This document shows, in pieces, positions 11,466 to 21,013 of a DNA stretch of 64,000 nt. Location of the stretch: positions 616,001 through 680,000 of the forward strand of contig WAID01000015.1 in NCBI GenBank assembly GCA_016584495.1, in the 5' to 3' direction. The stretch's first letter is position 1, and every line of letters starts with the position of its first letter. Made by a program: the position numbers and the translations under genes. The notes beneath the pieces were generated by a model. It was given only the letters and a program-made list of their open reading frames with translations. It did not search any database and was not told where the DNA came from. Source of the DNA: Celoporthe dispersa (lineage: Eukaryota; Ascomycota; Sordariomycetes; Diaporthales; Cryphonectriaceae).

Positions 11466-13189
11466 TCAGTACGGCGGCAGCTCTTGCAGCCACGGGCTCG
11501 TCAAATCCGTATAAAAGCTGGCGCCCGCCACGGTGGTCGGAGCACCAGCGGTCGTGACATTGCAGTTCTCCGTCCAGCTACCTTCAGCAGCATACTTGGA
11601 CGAGACGTACTCGGCATAGTCACTCAGCAGACACGACCCGCCTGGCCCGTCGTGGCAGGAAGGCAGCGTGTACACGGCATCGTTCAGCTTGATGCGGACG
11701 TAGGTCGCGTTCGTGCTGCTGCCTGTCGTCGTCGTGTTGGCATACCGGGACTGGAGGACGGTGCCCGTGTTGTTGGTGCCATTGCCCGCCGCAGCACCAA
11801 CAGCGCAGTTCAGCCTCTCGAACGCGATGGTGCCCCTCATGGTGACAAAGTGCGAGGCGATGAACAGGCGGTTGGGGTCCATCTCGGTGCCGGAGAATTG
11901 AGTCTCGTTGTCAAAGACACCACTGGCAGTGATGAGCTCGACAAGCTGGCCGTCGTTGAGGAACGTGACCAGCAGATCCGGCAGGGTGAAGGCGCTGCCG
12001 TCCGCAGCCGTGCCGTTGATCCCAGGACCCTCCTGCAGGAGACCGACGAGGGCATTCAGGTAGGGCATCATCATGGTCTGCTCCAGATCCGTTCCTGGTC
12101 CTAACCCATACCAGTACCTGATGTCGTTCGCATACTCGTACTGCTGCAGCTCGTAGTCGGTAAACACGTTGCACCAGGGCGAGAGCAGGCCCGTGATCTG
12201 AGACTCAAAGCTGTTGAATGTGAGTTGAAGTGCTTTTTGTGGCAGACTGATCGAATAAGAGGGAATAAACAAGAAGCAGGAAGAAAAGAAAAAGGCGGGG
12301 GGGATGGAGTACTCACCCACAAAGGTACGGCATCTGCGAGATGTCGTTCGACTCAAAAGTAAAGTTTCCCTCGATCAGAGTCTGCAGGCGTTCCTGGATC
12401 GGTGGGATGTATACGTCTGCCCACTCCGTCGCATAGTCGCCTCCCGACGAGTCGTAAAAGTTGGGGCACTGGTCCGACGGCGAGAGCGAGTTGCCAATGT
12501 TGCCCGTGTACCCGGTGGAGGTGACCGAGACAACACTACCGTACTCAGCCGCCGTGAAGCCGAGGAAGCCCTGGACGAAGAACTTGGCCGTCTGCAGCAC
12601 GCGCGTGTAGTTGTTGGCCCAGACCATGAACTCGTCGCCGTCGCTGTAGAGCTGCGGGTACCGGGTCCGGAGGGTATATCCCAGGTCGTGGGCCTCCTTG
12701 GCGCCCGTGGGGGACTCCATGGACATCTGCAGGTTGACGTTGGTGAGGACGGTCTGCCAATCCTTCATGAAGGACAGGACCCCCGTGGGCGTGTAGTCGC
12801 CCGAGGAGAACCGCTCCTGCATGTCGACCCAGCCCGCATAGGCGCTCGAGTCCGGATAGCGAGAGCCGTGCCGTGAGATGTACGCGGCTTGGTCCACGTA
12901 GCAGTTCTCGGGCGTGTCTGGCGAGATGTCATAGACATTGGGGCCTGTGAGCCTGTCGTTAGACTACATACACCCTTGCGGTCGACGTCCTTTGCGCCGA
13001 GCCCCTAGGAAAGAGGTTGGGCCTTTTCTCACCGGCAAAGTAGGGGCTGTTGGCGCCGAGCCACTTCAGAGGCTCAGAGGCAGATTCGCTGGCCGGAAGG
13101 TTGATATCATCAGCCGGCGCGAGCATGTGCGCCGCCATCACCGCGCCCACCAGGGCCAGGGAGGACCCCAGAGATGATGTACTAGGCAT
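11466..13189 (-). CDS. Secreted histidine acid phosphatase
   Basis: Member of the two-step histidine phosphatase clan 2 (acid phosphatase/phytase family), which releases phosphate from extracellular esters through a phosphohistidine. Exons: 13033-13189, 12317-12944 and 11466-12210, together 509 residues. The start MPSTSSLGSSLALVGAVMAA looks like a secretion signal. The catalytic RHGSRYP motif lies at residues 77-83. Many N-x-S/T sites and paired cysteines support export and glycosylation. The usual C-terminal HD proton-donor motif is not obvious; the matching block reads IASHFVTMRG, near residue 380. The exact substrate cannot be told. The gene is divergent from a Zn2Cys6 regulator, has CACGTG sites upstream, and lies between the two arms of a 37-bp inverted repeat. 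Confidence 0.92.
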
Positions 13190-13596
13190 GGTTGCAGTCT
13201 TGACCTAGACGGGAACAAGACTTGACCAGTTGTGAGGAAGCACGCGGTGGTCTTGAGGAGGAGGACGGCCCCAGGACGAGGGACAGAATGAAGGAGGTGA
13301 TAGGCGTGGCCATCAGGACTCATTCAAGAAGCCACCTCCAGACCCAGCAGCCCGGGAGGCGGGCTTATATTATATACTCATGCAGCTTCTCACCGACGTG
13401 CAGACATTGCTTGATTGCCACGCCGTGCCTTGCACCATCATTCCCCGTCGGTTGGCAGGGTCGCCTGGTGGTTCGGAACTCGGCGAGGCTCACCGCGGGC
13501 ATGAGCCCCAGATTGGGCGTAGGTACACAATCGATCGATTTTTCAGGTCTTCATGGGCTGCGTTGCAATCACTGCAACTGTAAGTCACCACGGAAC

Positions 13597-13602
13597 CACG
13601 TG
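13597..13602. promoter_or_regulatory. CACGTG E-box
   Basis: Palindromic CACGTG about 410 bp upstream of the phosphatase start. The motif is seen directly; control by a Pho4/NUC-1-type factor is inferred from the neighbouring acid phosphatase. Confidence 0.4.
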
Positions 13603-14060
13603 CAGGCAGGCAGGCCTTTTGGTTTGCCGTTGATGTAGTCGGGTGGTTCTCCCGCTCCGGAGATTGGATGGGTCCATACCTTGCTGGTCACCCCTGAACC
13701 ATGCCCTGTACGGATTACAGTATGCACTGAAGAGGAGGGCACTCGGCTGTAGGGCTGGCTGTAGATTGACCCGAATAGTGAAGATCGGATGAACCATTGA
13801 CAACGATTTCCTCGTGACAAGGACCCAAAGCCTCGGGGCCAGGCGAGATGAGAAGTTGACATGGTGATCTAGAGCTGACAAACGTTGAGACTTTTTGAGT
13901 CTGACAACTGACGACCTAAATAAGTATTCGACAGACCTCTCCGATGGCACAGAGCAGTGCCTATCAAGCACTGTGTGCTCTTCCCAGCTTCTGGTCATAT
14001 ACATTTACCATCTTTGAGACCCATATGTCTCGCCAGGATGCATGAGGCAGATGAAGAAAC

Positions 14061-14097
14061 TAGTGAAGCTTTGCAGATGAGTATGATGAGTATTCCA
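14061..14097. repeat. 37-bp inverted repeat, right arm
   Basis: Exact reverse complement of 11273-11309, located about 870 bp upstream of the phosphatase start and 210 bp upstream of the regulator start. The two arms enclose 2.75 kb holding the entire phosphatase gene. Confidence 0.95.
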
Positions 14098-14128
14098 AAA
14101 GAAACCACCAATAGATAATTCAGAACAC

Positions 14129-14134
14129 CACGTG
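14129..14134. promoter_or_regulatory. CACGTG E-box
   Basis: CACGTG within the larger palindrome ACCACGTGGT, about 170 bp upstream of the Zn2Cys6 regulator start and near the right inverted-repeat arm. Candidate bHLH site. Confidence 0.4.
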
Positions 14135-14305
14135 GTCGGAAATGCAGACTGCTCCGACTAGTCGGCGGTAGTCCTCCGGAACCCCGAGCCGGGAGTTGTG
14201 CTCCAAAACCTAAGTACCTACACCTCACCAGCTTGGTCTGATGCAGTACTGACAACAGCTGCTCAAATCTAAGCTTTCCATATGTTGACAGCTTGAACAT
14301 CCACG

Positions 14306-15574
14306 ATGGACCAGATCCAGGGCAACCGCTCTGCAAAGCGAGCATCAGCTCCACGAAAGAAAGCCTGTCAGGCATGCACGGTCGCCAGAGCTCGCTGCGA
14401 CCTGGTGCGCCCAAGCTGCTCGAGGTGCGCGGGCAGGCAGATACAATGCGAGTACTCGGCCCCTGCGGCAGCTGGTGCTCGCATTCGGAGGGCAGATCTG
14501 CGGTCGTCGCCTCCTCCAGCCTCCTCTCGTGCGCCTCCTGCAGAAAGCACGGCGGCTGCTCCCAGGGCATGTATACATGACGGCGCTGTCTTTGATGATA
14601 CGGCTGCGGCGCTTCTGGCCCCCCTGGACGTGTCGCGGATTCGAGATCGTTGGTTAGACTATTACTTCACGCCAACGACGAAGCAGATCAAAGAGTATCC
14701 GGCGCGCATCATCGCACTGATGGCGAGGACACTGTCGGCGTACCCGGCCATGTGGATACGGAACGAGTCCCACGTCCCGCCGTTCATACATCCAGCCCAG
14801 TGCTGCCACCAGGAGGTCATGCCAGAGCCCTTCGCCAACTGTGTCAGCCTCCTGCGGTTGTGCCAGGGCGCAGCTGTCGGGAGCGAAGAGCTCGTCCGGG
14901 ACAGTGTCCTCAGGGAGATGAACCGGCTGGTGGCTGTCGTCGGGGAGGACGTGCAGAACCAGACACTGAAGCAGCATCTTTCGTGCCTCTCGGCGTTGCA
15001 GGCCTACCTGCTCCTGTGCTTGTACTCGTATGCCGCCGTCAAGACCCGACCGAATCTCGGCATCTTCGGACCCGACCTGATCTCGACGTTGCACGGCCTG
15101 GCTTCCAAGGTCTCGGCAGCCGGTGTGCTCTGCGCTGAGGAACTGGGCGGTGTCTCCTCCGCCCGAGGAGCCGCGCCACCGCGATGGGAGAGCTGGATTA
15201 TCGCCGAGGCGAAGAGACGGACTTTGTTCTGCGCGTACATGTTCGAGGATGTCTACAACTATGAGACGCAATCTGCTACGTATCTAGCGGACGAGCTTGC
15301 CCCGCTGCTGGCTCCTGGCTCCAAGTGGCTGTGGCAGGCCCATGACAGGAAGTCGTTCGAGGCAGAGTATACGGATTGGACGATAGCCTGGGGCGGGCAG
15401 AGAGGACTTGCCATATCTGAATTGTGGCCCAGCGAGGTTGGTGAGGATGTGGATGAGGCGACAACAGCGCAGCGGACACAAGAAACCAAGGCTAGAATAT
15501 CGAGGTGGGCTGAAGGCGTTGATGAGTTTGGCATGTTGATACTGGCTGTGTGTACAGCTATCCACAATCCCTAA
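14306..15574 (+). CDS. Zn(II)2Cys6 transcription factor
   Basis: Fungal-type DNA-binding regulator of 422 residues in one intronless frame. The binuclear zinc cluster is at residues 21-48, with cysteines at 21, 24, 31, 38, 41 and 48 (C-x2-C-x6-C-x6-C-x2-C-x6-C), preceded by a basic RKK. A short Ala/Pro/Arg-rich linker follows. The rest is a helical region beginning near LDVSRIRDRWLDYYF, of the kind found in the shorter Fungal_trans_2-like regulators. It is at the short end for the class but ends with a normal TAA, and no broken downstream frame was seen. Target genes are unknown. Divergence from the acid phosphatase makes local control possible, but this is inference only. Confidence 0.85.
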   Translation: MDQIQGNRSAKRASAPRKKACQACTVARARCDLVRPSCSRCAGRQIQCEYSAPAAAGARIRRADLRSSPPPASSRAPPAESTAAAPRACIHDGAVFDDTAAALLAPLDVSRIRDRWLDYYFTPTTKQIKEYPARIIALMARTLSAYPAMWIRNESHVPPFIHPAQCCHQEVMPEPFANCVSLLRLCQGAAVGSEELVRDSVLREMNRLVAVVGEDVQNQTLKQHLSCLSALQAYLLLCLYSYAAVKTRPNLGIFGPDLISTLHGLASKVSAAGVLCAEELGGVSSARGAAPPRWESWIIAEAKRRTLFCAYMFEDVYNYETQSATYLADELAPLLAPGSKWLWQAHDRKSFEAEYTDWTIAWGGQRGLAISELWPSEVGEDVDEATTAQRTQETKARISRWAEGVDEFGMLILAVCTAIHNP

Positions 15575-15979
15575 ATAATGCTGCGACTAGAAAAGGATGA
15601 AAAGAGAGGGGGACAGGGGAGAACAGGACCTTGACAAGCCCAAGAGGAGATGCAGAATATAGCAAAGTAATTTAGAGGCATTCACAGGCCTGCCAGTGCA
15701 CACCACAAGGGCAGACCCAGCACGGGATGACCCTAGGGCAGTGGAGCGCACAGGCCACACAGGCCTATTTGGGCAACTTTTGGCCCCAACACGCTACGCG
15801 TCCAGGGCCTCTCCAAATCATTGCTTCTCGAGACGACAAAGGGCAGCACCTCCTCACTCTGCGCAGCATTCCCCCCCTTACCAATGCAGCGCTTGAGCCA
15901 GCGCATCAGGTCACATGGAAATCCACGTCAACTTGGGTCTCTCCTGGCAAGATCACCACAGCAGCAGCGCCACCTGAAA
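15575..15979. promoter_or_regulatory. Regulator 3' flank / rai1 promoter
   Basis: 405 bp between two genes in the same orientation. It is purine-rich just after the regulator stop (15590-15660). No coding or RNA feature was recognised. Confidence 0.5.
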
Positions 15980-17817
15980 ATGGCACACTCGTTTCCAATA
16001 CAGCCTGTGGGCCGATTTGCCAGGCCCAGTGAGGCTGTCAAGCGGCCAAAGGTGTGTACTTGGGACAAGACACCAGAGCTGAACCCCACTCTGCAGATTA
16101 CAGACCACCCGCACTGTCCTAGTAACTCACACCCTCTCAATAGGAATTTGCTTGTTTCTCATATGATGATGAGCACAAGTTTCACCTCGGCGACCAGTCT
16201 CTGAGGTGGTACTACAACCCCGAGCTGGGCATGGATCTCTCTGAGGGGTTCGAGAAATTCATCAAACATGATGATAGCGTCGATGAGCACCTGGACAGTC
16301 TGCTGAAGACAATCATGGACCATGAGAAGCAGACTGGCAAGAAGATTGATGCCAACATAGTGACCTGGCGCGGTTGTCTCACCAAGGTGAGAGACATGCC
16401 AGCTCTAATCTGTGTCAAGTGAATGCAGTGGGATCTGATGAGACTGGCAGATCATGGCAAGCCCTTTTGAGGACCGAGATGGGTACAGTTGCTATCCTCT
16501 TCTATTGATGGTAGCGACGAAAATATGCTGATCCTGCATCAGTTTCGAGTTGAATGCTACCTTGTACCAAGTATGTACCCTCCTCGCCCTCCCCAGAGAT
16601 GACAGCCGTAGACTGACTGCTATGAAGGACTGCCTGTACGGTGCCCCAAAAACACTGGCCACTATCCATCATGCGAGCGAAGCTAAGCCAGTCACCAGTT
16701 TCATCGAAGAGAACCACGCATACCGCATGGAATCCCAGAAAGAACAGGCAGCCCAGCCGTGGAGAGGGCCAATACCTCAAGAAAAAATGGCGTTCTGGGG
16801 TACGGCATCGGCAGCCCAGTCCGACTTGGTGCAGATATATTGACTGTGGATGAACGACAGGTTACAAATTCGAGACCCTCGCAACGCTACCCGCCCCATG
16901 GGGTGAGACATCTCGTGAGTACATCGAGGGCCGTGTCAACGAGACCGTCAACAACGAGGCCCAATACTGCTCTGTAGTGCGAACGGGTGTAGGCAAGACC
17001 ATCCTCTGCCTCGGCGGTGAAGTCGATGCCAGTGAGTTTCCATTCTCTCCTCTCCCCCCATCCGCCTCCCCCCCTTCCTCGTGCCCACACACTTTAACAC
17101 GAGTCCTCGTCATAACAGTCTGGGACTCGAAACCCCGCAAACAAGGCGACCCAACCCATTGGGTGGAACTCAAGACCTCGGCCGAGATCCGCAACGACCG
17201 TGACTACGATAACTTCGAGCGGAAGCTGCTCAAGTTCTGGATCCAGTCGTTCCTGCTCGGCGTGCCCAAGATCATGGTCGGCTTCCGCTCCCGGGAAGGC
17301 ATCCTCCTCAAGGTCGAGGAGATTGACGTCGAGGGCATCCCGACGACGGTGGCGCAGAGAAACCGCCGCTGGGATGGGAACACGTGTATCAACTTCGCGG
17401 CTGACTTTTTGGAGTGTGAGTTGACGGGCATGTTTTGGTTTTGGTGGGATGGAAGTGTAATCTCAAAGGCTGACTGGCTTGTGTGCCTCTTGTTTTTTCC
17501 CCCACAGGGCTGCGCACCAAGATCGATGACGAGGGTGTCTGGAGGATACGACGGCGCGCGCGAGACGCCCATATCGAGGTGTTCAAGACGCAAGAAGACA
17601 CCGTTCATGGCAGAATCGTCACGGAGGACTTCATCAAGTAAGTGTCTAGTAGAAACGCCCCCGGGACGGCGAGCCTTCTCCTCTTGTTGGTTTCGTATGC
17701 CTTTGGAAGGGGGGGCAGCATGCTGACCTGAAGCTCGATAACAGTCACCGCATCAAGTTATCCCTGCCCAAGATGGCTGCGCCTGCGGGCCAAGACGATG
17801 AGGTAGAAGCAGCATGA
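15980..17817 (+). CDS. rai1: Decapping nuclease / pyrophosphohydrolase Rai1 (DXO family)
   Basis: Nuclear partner of the 5'-3' exonuclease Rat1. It removes pyrophosphate or incomplete caps from aberrant RNA 5' ends. Exons: 15980-16051, 16144-16386, 16451-16482, 16543-16570, 16688-16799, 16861-17031, 17119-17415, 17508-17637 and 17745-17817. They total 386 codons in phase (385 residues). Hallmarks are IQPVGRFARPSEAVKRPK at the N-terminus, DEHLDSLLKTI, TWRGCLTK, EENHAYRM, FWGYKFETLATLP, the metal-site blocks GGEVDAIWD and ELKTSAEIR, and ADFLEWLRT. The acceptor opening exon 5 (AAG at 16687) is the weakest choice: it keeps the frame, but homologs have a slightly different residue string there. 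The intron before it (16571-16687) is stop-free and a multiple of three. Eight introns is many for this family. Confidence 0.92.
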
Positions 17818-18786
17818 ACGAGGATTTCCTAAGCGTTCTCGAGAATAGTTGCAGTCGCTGAAGAAAACTAGCCCCTGGTCATGGGGCGAGAGGCTTCTTT
17901 TTTAAAAAAAAAATTTTAAAAAAAAAAGGAAAAATGGGAAAACCAAACCCTATTGAATTACAATGATACCTCCTTGATGCCGTCTATGTACCTAAAGGCC
18001 CTGTTCTTTCGCCAACGCCAGGCTGAAGGAGGGGAAAAAAGAAAGAAAAAAATGCAGAATGATTATACAAGGAAGGAAATTTGCACAACAACAAAACAGA
18101 ATAACGATTCGCTCCATCTTCCGAGTATTCTCCAAGACACACAGGTTGGTCACTCCTCGTAAGGGTCAGCCCGAAGCAGAAGAGCGCTCCTCTTGTGTCT
18201 CCTCACCACGACACACAACACGTGCCATTCGACATGCAGGACGTATCCAAGGCCATTTTTTGACTCGTATGCCCGCCCCATCAAAGATCATGACCCGTGA
18301 TGATCCCAGCGTGCGAATCCTGCCGTCATCTCCCTCATCAGCCGTCATGTTCCTGCGACATCCCGATTGTCATTACATGGAGCTGTCATGACCGTTGCCG
18401 AGTCATTTAGCAATATGCTCGAGACGGGTACAAGGGCCAATCGCGCATCCATAGGACCATGGGCGCCCATGTCCGACAAGCGCCTCACAAGCTAGCACGA
18501 GCTCCATCCACCTGTCCAGGGGGGGGGGGGGGAGGTCGTCCGGCCAGGTGATTTAAGGATTTTCTCTGCTGCAGGCCAAAGGCCAAAGAATGCCGTCGAC
18601 CCATGTCTGAGGAGCGCTCGACTTCGCTTATGTATGCTGTACAGGTCTATCCTGAGGTGAAACCTGAGTCACATGATTCGGACGCCATCGCTAGCCTGGA
18701 ATTTTTAAGAAGAAAAAAAAAAAGACAAAAAAGAGGACCAGTGGTAGGAGGTAGTATGCCGGGAACAAGCTCTTTGCAAATGCGCG
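17818..18786. other. rai1 / pod6-type kinase convergent 3' region
   Basis: 969 bp between convergent genes. It holds an A/T-only stretch (17899-17928, alternating T and A runs) just past the rai1 stop and a G14 run at 18519-18532. The A-rich 18712-18730 is near the kinase stop. It is probably 3' UTR and terminator sequence; no gene was seen. Confidence 0.55.
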
Positions 18787-21013
18787 TTAATGGCCGTTCG
18801 AAACGCCAGGCCAGCGCATCTGCAGGCCGCCGACCCAGCGACTGTACAGCTGCTCAGACAGCTGCTTGCAGTGCTCCATGCCGGGCATGGCCTCGCGGCC
18901 CGGGAAGCGCGCCTCGAGCGCGGCCTTCTCGAGCTCGCGCAGCCTGCTCTCGTCCGACTTGCCGCCCCTGGACGGCGTGGCCGGGGCGCTCTCGGGGACT
19001 GCGCTGTCCCGGCGCCTGCGGTTGGCGGGCCTCGCGGGGCTGTTGGGCGCGGAGAGCTGCTTGTTCATGTTGATCACGGTCCCGTAGGTGAAGCCTTCTG
19101 GGGCCTTCTGCAGGACGGGGCTCTTCATGATGGCCGGGGCGAGCTTCCTGTCCCTCGCCATGGCGGCGACAAGGCCCTGCATCAGGTGGTAGGCGCCTTC
19201 GGGGTCGACAGAGTCGAGGTTCTCGAAGGCTTCTGTCAGCTGAGCCAGGGCCTCCCGCTTCTTGGCGCCAGAGGTCTGCGCGACGACTTCTGCCAGCGTG
19301 GGCTCAAGAGCCTTGGTGTACAGCCTGTGGCCGAGTACTGCCTCCTTGCTCGCCAGCTCAGGCGTGGAGGTCTGCTTGCGGGGGTCGCGGTTTTCAGCGT
19401 TGGACCCGCCAGACGTGGACGTGCTGGTCGACTGCCCGGACGACTCCGAGTCACCAGATGGGACCCGGCTGAAGGGGCGTGCAGAGGAGCCCATATTGCC
19501 GTACGACATGTCCATCTGCAGGGGCTGGCGGGCGATGACGGACGACCGTGGTGAGCCGTTCCCGTCGACCTGCACAATCGAGCGCCGTCGCTCGAGCAGG
19601 CCCGAGACCTGCCGGACTGTGGTCTTGCGCATCGTGGTGGGCGCAGGCGAGACCTCGATGAGCGGTGCGTCTCTGAGGTCCACCTTCCGCATCTCGGGGT
19701 TCTCTGCTGTGGGTGAGGGGGTTCGCTTTTTAGGTACGTCCTTGGGGTCCACTTTCCGCACCTCAGGATGCTCTGTCGTGGGCGAGGGAGTTCGCTTCTT
19801 GGGTCCATCCTTGGGCACGTCCTTGGGTGGTGGTGGTGGTGGCGGTGGCGGTGCGATCGACTTCACCGTGTCAAACGTCCACTCCTCTGAGTCGTCTTTG
19901 TGTGAAAGGGTCTGCAGGGTCTCTTGGTAGTAGACGGGATGCAGCCTTCTGGTCTGCTGGGCGTCGAACATGTGCTTGCGGTCGATGAGCTCCTGCAGCG
20001 CCTCCGCCTGACCCGCCCCCGAGATGAACTTGTGCTTCAGCAGCTCCTTGGCGGTCGGCCTCAGGTCCGGGTCCTTGTTTAGACACCGTGCCACAAAGTC
20101 CTTGAAGTACTTGCTGAAGGGGCCTTCGAGCTTGGGAGGGGGGTTCTTGGGGATGTGGAAGAGGACCTTCATGGGGTGGATGTTTGCCAGCGGGGGCTCG
20201 CCGTTGGCCATCTCCATCGCCGTGATCGCCAGCGACCAGATATCGGCTTTGAAGCCGTAGCCGGCCTGCTCGATCACCTCGGGCGCCATCCAGAACGGTG
20301 TGCCCACGAAGGTGTTCCGCTGCGACTTGATATTGGTGAGCTGCGCAGCGACGCCGAAGTCGGCCAGCTTGACCTTGCCGTTCTCCGCGAGCAGGACGTT
20401 CGCGGCTTTGATGTCGCGGTGGATCTTGCCCTCGGCGTGGAGGTACTCGAGACCCAGCAGCAGCTCGCGGCAGATGATGGCGATGTTAGCCTCCTCGAAA
20501 TTGCCAGCTTTCAGCTGCGGCACACCGGCAAAGAAAGAAAAAAAAAGTCAGCATGCGAGGACAGGAATGAAGAGGGACAGGATGAACGGACCAGATCGAG
20601 ACATGAGCCTCCGCCCAGGAACTCCATGACGATCCATAGCTTGTGCCCTCGCAGGAAGCTCGCCTTGTACTGGGTGACGAAGGGGCTCGCACACGTGCTG
20701 AGGACCGAGATCTCCTGCTGGATCTCCAGGATGTCATCATCGCTAGACTCGAGGTCGATCTATCTGCTGTCAGTGTCTGGTCGCGGATGTTGGGGACGAG
20801 CCGGAACACGGCATACATGTTTGATGGCAACCACCTCGCCTGTTGCCTTCTCGATGCCCTTGTACACCACACCAAAGCTACCGCCTGTTTGGAACCGTCA
20901 GATCAGCCTGGTTGTCCACATGCTTCAGCAAGTAGACGTGATGAGGCGAGCAAAAACTCACGTCCCAGCTCCTCCAAGACCTCATAGTGACTGGCGATAT
21001 CCTCATCCGCCAT
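18787..21013 (-). CDS. pod6: Germinal-centre (Ste20-type) kinase, POD6/Nak1-like
   Basis: Serine/threonine kinase of the GCK/Mst3 group, whose fungal members (Neurospora POD-6, yeast Kic1, fission yeast Nak1) act upstream of NDR kinases in polar growth. Exons: 20962-21013, 20817-20884, 20592-20759 and 18787-20514, giving 671 residues. Kinase features in order: GRGSFGVVYKG glycine loop, VAIKHID lysine, HRDIKAANVLL catalytic loop, DFGVAAQL, GTPFWMAPEVIEQ, KADIWSLAITAME and a domain end near KFISGAG. A proline run (nine Pro) and a Ser/Pro/Lys-rich linker with two similar KKRTPSPT segments follow. A conserved helical C-terminal block contains GAYHLMQGLVAAMARDRKL. No frame breaks. The intron donor at 20591 reads GTCCGT, a weak match to consensus. 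It is divergent from cyk3. Confidence 0.93.

Larger units (their letters stand above)
13190..14305. promoter_or_regulatory. Divergent promoter of acid phosphatase and Zn2Cys6 regulator
   Basis: 1.1 kb between two divergent starts. It contains two palindromic CACGTG hexamers, at 13597-13602 and 14129-14134, the core of sites bound by bHLH factors including the fungal phosphate regulators Pho4/NUC-1. The right arm of the 37-bp inverted repeat is at 14061-14097. I found no coding signal. Confidence 0.55.
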
